Source: Melieria omissa
Lineage: Eukaryota > Arthropoda > Insecta > Diptera > Ulidiidae
Direction of reading: 5' to 3'
NCBI GenBank assembly: GCA_963971225.1
Contig: OZ020267.1
Location: forward strand, 86,665,648-86,729,647
DNA: 64,000 nucleotides
Positions 22,353 to 32,454 of this stretch are shown one piece after another. Numbering within the stretch: the first letter of the stretch is position 1; each line of letters begins with the position of its first letter. The translations under genes were made by a program, and so were the position numbers. The notes beneath the pieces are model-generated. The model was not told the origin of the DNA. It made no database searches and saw only the letters and a program-made list of their open reading frames with translations.

Positions 22353-23241
22353 TAGCACAAATCTCCCCGTGCAAGCAATCATACTTCCAAAGTTAACGGA
22401 ATTTCTCTCCCTTTCCAAAATAAACCCCCCCAGTTTGACCGATTTGGCCACGCTAGATCTTGCTGATCCCAATGTATGTGGCAGCTTACACAGTACACCT
22501 GTCATCATATTTGACAAATGTCGCCGCGGTGCCAAATCACCATACGCATACTGGTCCCGCCCTTCGAAAAAACCTTCCTGCTCCAACGGAAGTTCTTTCT
22601 GACGTGAGTGCCGCCCTCAATCCCGTAGGGTTTCCACCCAAGGAAATAAAGGCAAATCACGCACCATCCCTGCACATTCAGACTCAAAACGGAAAACCCC
22701 CCTTTCGTTGCCAAACGTTTCGCCCCCCAATGAGACTGCGAAAAAGGGTACTACACAAGCGTTGGCTCGACGCCACGCGTCAATATGCACAGCAATTGAT
22801 GGAAACTGCAGCCCCCTCGCATTTCCACATTGCACCCCTCCATACAATAACCCTCGAGCGCATCCATCCCGGGTCGGAGTCAGTCTCCATTCCCGTGCGA
22901 CCTGTTCCAAGCGCCTTCATTCCTCTGACGGAAACTCAAGCGAACCTCATCGCTTGACAAACCGATCACACCCCACACCAACGATGTCAACATCATCATT
23001 TACCACATCTGACCTCTCTTTTGCAGATCCAGAGCTAACGACCCCGCAGCAGTTGCCCTGCAGACTGTCCCGCACGTCCGCGCTCCGGCATCGCGGAATG
23101 GCGAAAACCTCCCAGCCGTCAGCCCATCCTACAGCCAGGCAGCCGCGCATCACCGCCAAACCATCACTAGCCGCCTTCCGCCGCAACCCTGGGCGGGACC
23201 GCGGTACCCCATATTATTGCAATCAGTAATGGCGGCCGGGA
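22353..23241 (+). pseudogene. BEL protease remnant and 3' end of pol
   Basis: ILPKLTEFLSLSKINPPS and LDLADPNVCGS (about 22376-22485) continue the BEL protease. The RT, RNase H and integrase that should follow are missing. A roughly 700-bp Pro/Thr/Ser-rich open region (22460-23229) of uncertain origin leads to the pre-LTR motif TAATGGCGGCCGGGA. The same pre-LTR wording occurs in the inverted BEL copy near 60180. Confidence 0.6.
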
Positions 23242-23459
23242 TGTTCAGATGTACTGTGCTGTATCTAGTGATTTGTCGATCCCATCACTAATCCCAATCT
23301 TTCCTTCTCCTTTTGTAATCAGGTTCCCCATATCTTCTGCTCCCCGGCTTCGGCCTTTCGTATCGTTTACTGTTTCTCGTATTCTCTGTCACTTGTAATT
23401 CGACGTCAAGAAATAAAGATCTCAAACCCGAACCACCACGGCGTATTTTTTTCTACCGA
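23242..23459 (+). repeat. BEL/Pao 3' LTR
   Basis: Starts TGTTCAGATGTACTGTGCTG as the left LTR does. It has two small insertions relative to it and lacks the final segment. AATAAAGATCTC supplies the polyadenylation signal. Confidence 0.75.
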
Positions 23460-23789
23460 ATAATAATTAATTTTTTTTTTGGTCCCGTGCGAATTACTTA
23501 TAGGGAAATTCGACTGTACATGCTTTATTTTATAATATTTGAAGTGGTATAATCTCAATAATATGTTATGGTTACGTTTCAGATTAAAAAAATCTATGAA
23601 ATCACGTTTCTCGATACAAATTATTAACCCTTGGTTTACCCCGTCAGATTGTGATTTTCCGAAAAAATGAGTGAACAAGTTCTAATTATTTTTGATTTGG
23701 AGTATTTTCACCAAGTTTGAAACTAATAGGTCTGTTAAATAAAATGTTTTCGGGTATATCACATTACCCGCCGATGGTATATCACATTA

Positions 23790-24300
23790 GGTAGGTAGGT
23801 TAAGTGGCCGCCTCACGGGCATCACTTAGGCCTGGTGGCCCATTGTGGGAGATACCACATGGTGGGGAGATGACTCCGCCTACACACTTCCCTAAGGTGA
23901 GAGCCATCTGGTGGCTCTGATGAATTTGTTAAGATTGCTTGGGGGCATCCGCTCAAGATCTGCTAAGCAGCTGAAGGAGTGCTGTCCCAAGAGACGTAGG
24001 CGTGTTCTTGCAAGCGCCGGACATTCGCAGAGGAAGTGCTCAACAGTTTCCTCACAGTCTTCGTTCCTACAGCTTCTGCAGAAATCACTGTACAGCAGGC
24101 CTAGTCTTCTGGCGTGTTGACCGATGGGGCAGTGTCAAGTTATGATTCCTACGACAATCCCTATTGAGAGTTTGTTTAGCAGGATCAATTCCCTGGATCT
24201 GCTCAGATCGATTGTTGGCCAGATCTGTCTTGCTGTGTGGCATGTATCTTCTTCGAGCCATCTAGTGTTTGCTCTACGAAGATAAAAGCTCTTGAGGCGT
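23790..24300 (-). mobile_element. LOA-type LINE, 3' end only
   Basis: The minus strand reads GQHARRLGLLYSDFCRSC, then NEDCEETVEHFLCECPALAR: the C-terminal zinc motif, very close to the copy at 3934-6295. The tail, seen on the plus strand, is TTAGGTAGGTAGGTTAAG at about 23789-23806. Only about 500 bp remain. It inserted in the right arm of the outermost TIR element. Confidence 0.75.
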
Positions 24301-24524
24301 AATATATTACATTACCCGCCACTTTTATCAGACGCCAATATTTAGATATATTGATTTTTAATTAAAAAATCGTCAACAGTTTATCTTAAAGAGTTAATTA
24401 TCTAGATATACTAAATAATATGTCAAAGAGCAGTTTAAGACCAAAAACAATTTCTTTTAAGGCAAAGTGTGTCGGGGATCGGCGTAAAACAAACAGGTAT
24501 ATAACATTACCCGAACTTACTCTA

Positions 24525-25026
24525 CCTGTAAGATCACATGCTTTTCGTATTTCGATTCGCAATAATAACATGCCAAAGAGGCACCCTCGAGTTCACCTCA
24601 AAAAAATTGAGACGTAATTTTATTATTATTTTTCCCCCCTCTACTAAAATCCGTTGTGAGAACCTTATTTTGAAAAAAATATTCTATATCTCTGAATAGA
24701 AATTAAGAAAAGCATTTTTTCTACGTCATTCTATTTTTGGAACAAAACAAAATGGGTTGTAGGAATTGGCATTTAATTTAAGGGTGATGTCTTGTAAATT
24801 CGAGCGATTGTTCACAGTTATGGTTTTGTCTTCTAGGTTGTTCTGCCAAGGCATATATATTTAGATAACTTGCGAAAAGTAAGTGTTCGAGAGGACTCTT
24901 GCACGTTGTGTTTTGATCGTAAAGCGACGATTACATTGGATCCATGTCATCACAGGTAAGACCTTAATAATAGGAATAGATTTCATAACACTTCGTGCAT
25001 GTGACCGTGATGTTCTCGACTAAACA
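24525..25026. other. unassigned spacer
   Basis: AT-rich sequence between the right end of the 10373-24522 element and the TTAA-flanked element. Only short open frames; nothing recognised. Confidence 0.4.
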
Positions 25027-25553
25027 TTAACACGTTGAGCCTGGCGCCGAATTTCATTCATTTCATTCATATCATTGAGATATTTCTTTTTTAACTTTAA
25101 GCCGCCTGCTACACGTTCAATATTTATTGTGATATTTGGATCGCGATCCATATTGGTGGTTTGAGAGATCGCGCGCGAATGCTACATGTTCAATATTTAT
25201 CGCGTCAGTATTCACATAATTGTTATTCTGAGTGGTTCGTTCTTCTTCCAATTTGAAAATGAATTCTTTCAAAATTTGTTTCTGTCGTCAGCTCCGATTC
25301 TACCGACAGCACACATGCTTTATTTCTTATTTGTTTTATTTTAATTTCACCATGTACTGCCGAACCGCTTATTGATATCATGAAATATGCTACACGTTCA
25401 ATATTTATTGACAGTTTTGTGATCCGCGATCCAGATTTCAAAATATTTAAATATTTTGCGATATGGATCACGATCCATCAACATTGCATGCTAAACGTTC
25501 AATAAATATCGCGATACTGGATCGCCTAATACTGTCGGTCGCACGGACCGACG

Positions 25554-27321
25554 CACACTGGGGTAATTCATGCCGATTTTGGCGATTAATTCACCCGGAC
25601 TATTTAGACATGAAAAAAGTATTAGGTTTAGTTAATTATAGATAAAGAAGTAGAAAATAAATGTATTTGAACATACTTTAGTGGATTTTTTTTATTTATG
25701 ATCAAAAATGCAAAATTGTTACAAAAGGGTATTATACAGAATTCCCCGCTTATTTATTAATTACTATCGGAATCATCATCGTATTCACCCACGCTTTCAC
25801 CTTCGCATCCATTGTTATCATCATTATCGTTAATTCGCGTTCTTCTTCCGCAATTATCAACAAATCCAATGGTTCCCTTGGCGTGCGCGTAACTGCTTTA
25901 TGAGGCAATTTCATTTCTGTCGATATAATGGGATCACAATTTATAAGCAGTCTATTTAGAACGTCTTCGTTGGTTTTTTCTCGGCTACTTTTTCAAGAAA
26001 AATATTTCCTGAAAGCCTTAAAATCTTTATTTCTCGCTTCCCGCGCTTCTTCAGATAATTCATCGATTCGCAACAAGGCGTGAGCTATGACCTCTGGTCC
26101 ATTAATGAAATATTTATGAACAGTCGTAGGCATGTTATACCAGGGATAGTACTCAACGAAAGATTAGGCACAATTTAAGGCAAAGAGTTGGTCATTATGT
26201 AATAAAGACTTAAACGAGTATACCAAATAACATTGGATTTCGTTCCTAAATAAAAACAACCACCTTTTTTAATATCTTGAAAAAGTAGTCTTTTGCAGTT
26301 ACCTTTTACCTAATTAGTTTAATGCACATCACTGCGGTTATTTCAATCGATTACTCATAAGTAATACAAACAATAACAATGCCCAATACTGCAACTTCTG
26401 ATAAATAAGGTCAGCTGACCTAGTTTTGCACACACCGTACAACAAAGCCAAATGAAATAATCTAAGATATCGAAATTTTACTTGGTTCTGCATTATTTGA
26501 GATTATTTTGTATTGTGTTTCATAAATATCTTAAAAACCAAAAATACTCACGTGTCGCGATATCCCGCCTAATATGTCGTCTAATATGCTGGTTAATATA
26601 AATCTAACATGCCGGCCCTCCGTAATGTAGGTTAAAAAGCATATAGAAATACTAAAAACCATACATTGAACAACAACAAAACTAACATAAAACATATCGC
26701 TTGTTGCTTTTCTCATATTTTTTGCATTTACATTTATTTTTTGTCTTTCCTTTCACGGACCGCGTGCATATTTTGCCAAAACTTCACATACAAAAATCGA
26801 AATGCTGCAAAAGTGCGCAACAATAGCGCAACTTTTTTTTCATAGAAAGTTGCTAGAATATCCACAGATTACGACTATGACAATATTTTAGGTGAACATC
26901 ACTGAACAAACAACTATATGTTTATGAATAGGGCCAACATAAGGCAATTTTTAGGCTTTTTAAAAAAAAAATAACAAAAATATTTACGAACACTTAAAAA
27001 ACAAAAAAAATTTATATTTTAATACTAAAATACCTGAACAAGTAGCCTCCATTATCAGTTTTATGCTACTTTAAAAACTTGTAAAACAAATTTGATTTAA
27101 ATAATTGAAAAATTCACGTTTCACGCTGTGCGCACGTGAAATGAAATTAAATGTCAACTTTCAGAGTGCTTTGCGGGAAAACGGTAAACTATTTTGCAAC
27201 AACTCTTTTACGTAGTGATGCAGAGTTTTATCCACTTTAACCCGGTACCAAAAACGTATCTGTATCTTTATTTTTCGTTTTTGAATTAATCGCCACTTTA
27301 CTTATATATTACCCCAGTGTG
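25554..27321 (-). mobile_element. Transib-1 (RAG1-related transposon)
   Basis: Both ends read CACACTG, then 23 bp, then GATTAATTC. Left: 25554-25560, spacer 25561-25583, nonamer box 25584-25592. Right, inverted: 27315-27321, 27292-27314, 27283-27291. Heptamer and nonamer are identical at the two ends while the middle of the spacer differs. The 5-bp target duplication is CGACG (25549-25553 and 27322-27326). This is the structure of Transib termini, and a Transib-like transposase relic lies inside. Confidence 0.85.
25757..26166 (-). pseudogene. Transib transposase C-terminus, RAG1-like
   Basis: The minus strand reads YYPWYNMPTTVHKYFINGPE, then VIAHALLRIDELSEEAREAR, NKDFKAFRKYFS, a stop, and SREKTNEDVLNRLLINCDP. 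It closes with an acidic D/E/N-rich tail in a shifted frame near 25760-25860. By eye this aligns with the RAG1 core C-terminus (FHK, PEII, SEGNESGNKLFRRFRK, EDVL), the region holding the third catalytic acidic residue. In Transib the corresponding Glu lies in the SEEAxEARNK block. The remainder upstream (26170-27280) is not recognisable, so the gene is dead. Confidence 0.75.
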
Positions 27322-27514
27322 CGACGCCAGCCAAACGAAAATTCTAGTGCCGGTTCTCAGGGACCGGCGCCGGCCACACGGAAAGTTCACTGGCGGTCCC
27401 CAGGGACCTCTGCCGGGCCCAACGTGTTAAGCTAATTCCACCACAATGCAAGGAGTAAATAAATCCCCTCACAGCTTAAACTGTCAAGCAACGTTTTGAA
27501 GTATTGCGGACATG

Positions 27515-29424
27515 TACTACTGTGCCCAAAAAATACCCTGATTTGTGTTATACAATGAAAAATCTTTATTTTTTTATTTTATAACCTTCAACTCCCCCTC
27601 CCCCTACTCACCCTTTAATGCAATCTTCGATTCGGCTTTATCTCCTCAATCGACTCAAAACGATGTCGCCGGAGCGGTCTAATAAGATTAGCTAAATCAG
27701 GCGTCTACGGCGCACAGTGTTGCGAGTAGTGACAAAAATGCCAAAATGCAACTGTATAAGCGCGAAAATCTGAATACAAGGTTTTGTTGGAAATACTTCA
27801 GTTAAGAGAAATCCGAAGTTTTATGAAAAAATATTGGATAACATAGAAGTTTCGAGCTCTTAAATTAAGCTCTTCCAGCGTTGAAAAAAATGTGTGTACA
27901 AACAGCAAATTTTTCCTTTGACTTTGAGGTTGAATATTTTAAAATAAATTAAGAGCAGGTCTCTAAAAGTTACTATTGTCGTAAGTTTTATATAATCTAG
28001 GTCTGTCAAGACCAACATTTTGCTGATTACTTTCACCTATGAGCAGTACCGTTATGATGAAAATTAAGTAAAGAAAGCGAGGGAATAAAAAGTGAGTTCA
28101 AATTTTAAAAGTGATTTAAAAAAAAAACGTTAAATATCACTTTTGAAATGTTTTGATATTTTGTTTTGGCAAGTATGTAGATTATGCTGTACAATTTTTA
28201 GCTGCGCATATTTGCGCGAATGGAAGTTATTGGCATTTTTCGGTGAAGACTTGAGTGCAAATTCGCGATATTTTCACAGTTTGGTTGAAAGCCAATAGCA
28301 ATCGGTCAATTAATGCTCTGCTGGTGATGGAAAAATTTGTTGAAGATAGCTCCGGAAAATCAATTACGATTACCATTATATTCGAAATAGAGGGGTTAAT
28401 AGAGTTTCGACAGTACACTTTGATTTTTTTTCGTACAGAACCAGAAGTTGACAACCCTACTACTTCAATTGTATGGGAGGCGCCCTCTGGGGGTGAATTT
28501 TTGAACTTTAATAAATTTTGTATTTTTGGCATTCAGGAATGTTGACGATTTTTTAATAAATCATTCAAATCGGTTAAGTACTTTGCCAGATACGATGTTT
28601 CTTCGCTTACTTGACTACATTTACAAGTGTGGAGTCAGTTCCATTGAAAATTACTAGTTTTGTATTGCAGCCACCTTCAGAGTTAGATGTAGCGGTTAGG
28701 TGTGTGTATAGAAAAAATATTCGAAAGGGAAAATAAATTTGGGTCAGTCTTACATATGGTACGTCTGGGACTAACCTGAGAGCAGCGGGAGCCCACTTTA
28801 TAAAAACGATGGTTTTGTATGGGAGCCTCATTAAGGGTTGGAGATAGGTGGTAAGAATGTTCGAAAAAAAGATTCAGGAGGAAATCCTGAATAGTGGGGT
28901 CAGTCTAAGATTTTAACCCTCTAAGAGCAATTTCTGAGCAGCCATGGAGCACTTTATCGCGATTTTATTTTCAATCACTTTAAAAAAAAACGCAATTTAT
29001 CTGTATACACATTTATAAATAAATTTATATTAAAATACAAATATTTTGAATGCAGCTTTTATGAACTAAGATAATTTTCATTTTTAATATAAAGTTTTTT
29101 CAAATCCGTTTGTATAGGAGGTAGTCGAAGTTTTAGTCCGATTTCAAAATTGAAAAATGAAATTTTGCACAGTAAGTTCTTTACTCATACAATAACTGTA
29201 TACCAAATTTCATTTATATATAACCACTCCTTCCATTTGTGTCACGCCGCTATATGAACTCGCAACACTGTGCGGCGGAGGTTGCGGAATGATTTGGGTC
29301 GAATTTTCGGCGACATGGTCACGAAGAACGAGTGGAATGTGGGATGGCGAATAATCGTAGTGCAAAAACAGAGTTGTAAAATATATAAAAATTCCCTTTT
29401 TGTGTCGTACAAAACCGAGCATAA
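27515..29424 (-). mobile_element. mariner fragment split by Transib-2
   Basis: The left TIR TACTACTGTGCCCAAAAAAT begins at 27515. Minus-strand mariner sequence runs to 27712 and resumes at 29273-29424. Across the join, the wording matches the intact mariner at about 15610-15780 (TCAATCGACTCAAAACG, CTAAATCAGGCG, TTGCGGAATGA.TT, CACGAAGAAC). This confirms the exact insertion site of Transib-2. The rest of the mariner is missing. Confidence 0.75.
27713..29272. mobile_element. Transib-2, non-autonomous, 12/23-type ends
   Basis: Left end: CACAGTG (27713-27719), 12-bp spacer (27720-27731), ACAAAAATG (27732-27740). Right end, inverted: CACAGTG (29266-29272), 23-bp spacer (29243-29265), ACACAAATG (29234-29242). 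The target duplication CGGCG (27708-27712, 29273-29277) is exact, and the interrupted mariner supplies the empty-site context. Both ends share CACAGTGTTGCGAGT and GTGACAxAAATG, the difference being 11 extra bp in the right spacer. No Transib coding sequence is visible. The two facing 96-101-codon frames at 28227-28545 match nothing I know. Confidence 0.85.
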
Positions 29425-29467
29425 CTCACACACTGACATTTATGCTGCCAACCTAAAAAAACAATTA

Positions 29468-29869
29468 TGGTATTCACAGTTTGCCGGAAAATTTATTTCG
29501 GGCAACTTTCCCTAAAAATTAACAACCTAACTGTGAGCACCCCATTGTATATTTTTCAAACAATTGTGCAACATTTTTCAAAATAAAAATGCCTCGCTCA
29601 AATGGCAAACAAACGTCGAACATCAAATAAAGAATTCGTCCCGATAGTGGCATAAAGTACTCAAAAAAATTCGCTCCGTCGATTGTGTCAACAAATTAAT
29701 TTGACTTTGTTTTTTGCCTATTTCAATAAACATGCTCGGCAGTGCGGCAAATTTTGAAACTACCGGTATCTATGTTTTTCATACAAAACAAACACAATTG
29801 AGATACCATATGGGAAAATTGCCAAGTGGGAAATTTAACATGCTAGATACCGCTGAACTGTGAACACCA
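29468..29869. mobile_element. TA-flanked MITE, about 400 bp
   Basis: The left end TGGTATTCACAGTTTGCCGG (29468 on) is mirrored at 29869 (TGGTGTTCACAGTTCAGCGG in reverse), about 16 of 20 matching. TA flanks both sides (29466-29467, 29870-29871). No coding sequence. It is probably a Tc1/mariner-derived MITE. Confidence 0.6.
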
Positions 29870-29871
29870 TA

Positions 29872-30656
29872 AATATTTCGGCGAAAATAATTACCAACGT
29901 AGTTTAAATTGAGATTCCGAGTGCATGTTTTGGACACAGTAGTATATGAAACTAACAGCTTTATTCTGGCAATCGCAAAATATTCTTCTCCATTTTTGCA
30001 AAATTTATTAACAAGTGCAATAGCTTCAAAATCATCAAGCATGAGTTGAGTTTCGATGACTTTTGCTGGGGTTTATGGACGTTTTGGGCAAGAAGAATGA
30101 AATTATGACGAGGAAGCGTCGCTGTTAAGCCAATTGAAGGTAATCCTTTTGATATGAAATCGCTCTGCCGTGATTTGATTTAGCAAATGACACGACACTC
30201 GTCTTCCTTGGCCTCCTAACAACGAGCTTTTTTCTTGTAATGCTCTTACCAGAATGATGCAAATTTTTGGAATAATAATGGAGGAATAAATTCTAGAGAA
30301 AGTGCCAGAATATGGTTGTATTGAGAAGTAGGAATTTAAGTCCCGTTAGTCTACACCATTTTCATTAAAAAATGAGAAAACCGTAGTCGATAAGAAATAC
30401 AATTTTTTATATTCAGCAGTATTACCGTTATTGAAACTAGAGTAGATTCTTTAAAATTTTGGCAAGTGTCATTTTCGTTGTCGCAAATGTTTACTTAATT
30501 ACAACTGCGCGTTCCCATTGTCGGTTCAGAACGACACAGGGGACTGCCGATATGCGTCATGTGGATTTTTCTTCATACTACATGTATGAACATTTTCTAT
30601 TGCTAGCATTCATTGTAATTCTTAGTTAAAAATCAGCCGCAATTCACGTTACGCTA
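29872..30656. other. unassigned spacer
   Basis: The 88-codon minus-strand open frame at 29779-30042 overlaps the MITE end and is not recognised. The rest is AT-rich sequence without a gene or clear repeat boundary. Confidence 0.35.
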
Positions 30657-31500
30657 GGGCGCTGTTATGCAGACGGTCAAATGACCGTCGGTCACGATAC
30701 TTTTTACGCTCTCGTTTTGTTTTTTCTACTCTATGCCAAAACCCTGTTATGCAGACGGTCATTTGATCGCTGGTCACAAGTACACTTTTCGCTTACTTGC
30801 AGCACTTTTTCCGTACTTTTTCATTTCGAAGCTGCGTTTTTCTGTTCTCAGCAACATTGCCTGAACGAAGTCTTGTGAAATTAAATAAATAAAAATGGAT
30901 ATTGGCTTAGAAGCACTTAATTTTGGCAACGGATATGCCAAAAAAGTTGTATTTTGGCGGGACGAACACAGGAGAGTCATCAGAAAGTGTTTGCAAATTT
31001 ATATTTCGTTCCAACACCAGAAACACTCGCAAAAGGAGATCCTGTGCCACAAAACTATGGCGCAAAGAAAGAAGAAACAAAGGCTCATTTGCTTTCGTTT
31101 CACATCAACTTAGGCTGAATGATAATCAGGCTTATAAGAATTAACTCATAACACAAATATAATAATTATTTACCACTTAATTTGTAATTTTCCCGTTTTT
31201 GGAAAGCCACGTACAACAAAAATGCAAACAAACGATGAGGGTTGCTACGAACCATTTTTTCCGTCATTAGATACATATTTTCGCGACAAGTGTGCCATTT
31301 TGCTCCGAAAACACATGTGTTGTGAATAATTTCACAACGCAACACTGTTTTGATCGCATGATTTGGCATCGAGAGTCTCCTCATTTTTGACCGACGCGGT
31401 CAAATTTTACTCTCCCGCTCTCTCTCTCAATTTTTCATTTTACATTGAAGCAACAACTATCGTGACCGACGGTCATTTGACCGTCTGCATAACAGCGCCC
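30657..31500. mobile_element. Harbinger-type MITE, long copy B
   Basis: Same ends as copy A (GGGCGCTGTTATGCAGACGG and inverse) and near-identical flanking 150 bp on each side. A central block of about 390 bp (30830-31210), absent from copy A, holds short open frames with LEALNFGNGYAKKVVFW and Arg/Lys-rich text. The flanks CTA and TTA fit a TWA target duplication with one change. Copy A is most simply an internal deletion of a copy-B-like element. Confidence 0.8.
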
Positions 31501-32033
31501 TTACAAAAATTTATCATTCCCTGATCAAATTTAAGATTCTGGCAGACTAGTTACTGTAATTTCAGAAAGCGTTCCAAGATGACGAATTTCCAAAAATACT
31601 TTCACGATGCAAGTAAAGCAACTTTCCTATGTACTATTTCCTTCAAAAAGCGACTTTTAGGTCTGCTTTCCGCAAATATCTTGTTTACTAGTCACACTGT
31701 AAATTTCCCTTAATACTTTTTAAAATGTTTTGCAAATGTGTAGGTTGCGACGCAGTTAAGAATTTCGGTGTAAACTATGTGCGTAAACTTACACAGGAAC
31801 GAACCCTTTAAAGCACCCAGTATACCATGGATGGAAGCATATATTGTGAAACTACATCGGTTTATAATAATTGTATTTTACCTTGGATACTTGATTTAAA
31901 TAATAATTCTCATTTTGAAATGAAAATGGTGCAATAGTCCGCCTATTTACTGGCAATATATATATAAGTTATATACTCTAGGTATGTATGTAAACTTGTT
32001 TTGTCCAAAGACTAACAGTGCATAAATTTTCAG
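31501..32033. other. probable intron or intergenic sequence
   Basis: Nothing coding was recognised. If 32034-32169 is a true last exon, this stretch is the 3' part of its intron, ending in a polypyrimidine-like ATAAATTTTCAG acceptor at 32022-32033. Confidence 0.4.
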
Positions 32034-32169
32034 AGGATTCTGCACGACGTGTGCAAAACAGCTGAAGTTTTGCCCAATGTGCCGATCGGACATACAAGCG
32101 AAAGAAATTACAGAAAGTCCCACAAAGGGTGAAACTGGAGACTGTGAAGCGCCGATGTCGAACACGTGA
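32034..32169 (+). CDS. RING-finger gene, probable last exon
   Basis: A TTTTCAG acceptor is followed by an open frame (codons from 32035) reading GFCTTCAKQLKFCPMCRSDI and 24 more residues to TGA at 32167-32169. C-x2-C followed by C-P-x-C-R is the second half of a C3HC4 RING finger, of the kind found at the C-terminus of E3 ubiquitin ligases. The first half (C-x2-C and the Cys-His pair) must come from an upstream exon, which I could not find in the roughly 500 bp before; TEs further left may lie in the intron. The gene would converge on BCS1. Confidence 0.5.
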
Positions 32170-32400
32170 CGGAAAACTCCGCGATAATTCTCGCTTGCCT
32201 GAACTGAGCTACCACCGTTCGGTACGCCTGCCAGTTCAGAGGCTACTCCAGTCATTAAATTCTGGGCCTTTCCTCAACTCTGGCAAGAATTTTGCTGCTG
32301 CATGATCAAATATATGCGAGCCATTTATGATTTCGTGTAAATATACTTTGTAATAATCCGTACTTTGATTTTAAACGTTAAGACATTCTCTTATTACATA

Positions 32401-32406
32401 AATAAA
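32401..32406 (+). terminator. candidate polyadenylation signal of the RING gene
   Basis: AATAAA 232 bp after the RING exon stop and 49 bp before the BCS1 stop on the other strand. It fits a compact convergent gene pair. Confidence 0.4.
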
Positions 32407-32454
32407 AAAAATCAATATGTGTACAACAGAACTCGTTTCCTTATAAGCACATAG

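Larger units (their letters stand above)
11384..23459 (+). mobile_element. BEL/Pao LTR retrotransposon, heavily interrupted
   Basis: Related LTRs (11384-11591 and 23242-23459) both start TGTTCAGATGTACT and share the TCTTCTGCTCCCCGG and AATAAAGATCTCAAACCCGA blocks. ATAAT lies just before the left LTR and just after the right one. A primer-binding site follows the left LTR. Internal sequence in order: leader, gag start, DUF1759-type gag, zinc knuckles and an aspartic protease motif, then a stub. Most of pol (RT, RNase H, integrase) is deleted. Five other elements have inserted into it. Confidence 0.85.
10788..23516. mobile_element. pogo-like transposon split by a BEL element
   Basis: The left end CAGTCGAACTTCCCTATA (10788 on) and right end (to 23516) are inverted repeats with 17 of 18 matching, flanked by TA on both sides. 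The left subterminal region repeats ATATAATGAA-like boxes about seven times (10815-10985, 11363). A short N-terminal transposase relic at 11117 supports pogo/Tigger. Apart from the inserted BEL element it would be only about 660 bp, so it is a deletion derivative. Confidence 0.75.
10373..24522. mobile_element. TA-flanked TIR transposon, outermost layer of a nest
   Basis: The left end GAGTAAGTTCGGGTAATGTG (10373 on) is mirrored at 24522 with one mismatch in the first 25 bases, and both sides are flanked by TA (10371-10372, 24523-24524). The box CGGGTAATGTGAT recurs inside (10716; inverted at about 23755, 23775, 24304). Its own sequence is about 10373-10787 plus 23519-24522, the rest being later insertions. 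No transposase was recognised. The TA duplication suggests Tc1/mariner/pogo, non-autonomous. Confidence 0.7.
25031..27426. mobile_element. TTAA-flanked element (piggyBac- or Kolobok-type), non-autonomous
   Basis: TTAA precedes CACGTTGAGCCTGGCG (25027-25046), and an inverted CACGTTGGGCCCGGCA is followed by TTAA at 27427-27430; 13 of 16 terminal bases match. A TTAA duplication is diagnostic of piggyBac or Kolobok. Without the Transib inserted at 25554-27321 it is only about 625 bp, and it has no coding sequence of its own. Four iterated units built on GCTACACGTTCAATATTTAT lie at 25108, 25181, 25389 and 25489. TGGATCGCGATCC-like palindromes follow some of them. Confidence 0.7.

Noticed and set aside
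22460..23229. Pro/Ser-rich ORFs as a novel BEL gene
   Set aside because: Several frames are open at once because the region is rich in C and poor in stop codons. No motif supports one frame.
28227..28545. Two facing ORFs (101 and 96 codons) in Transib-2 as genes
   Set aside because: They overlap on opposite strands and match no transposase I know; probably chance open frames in a non-autonomous element.
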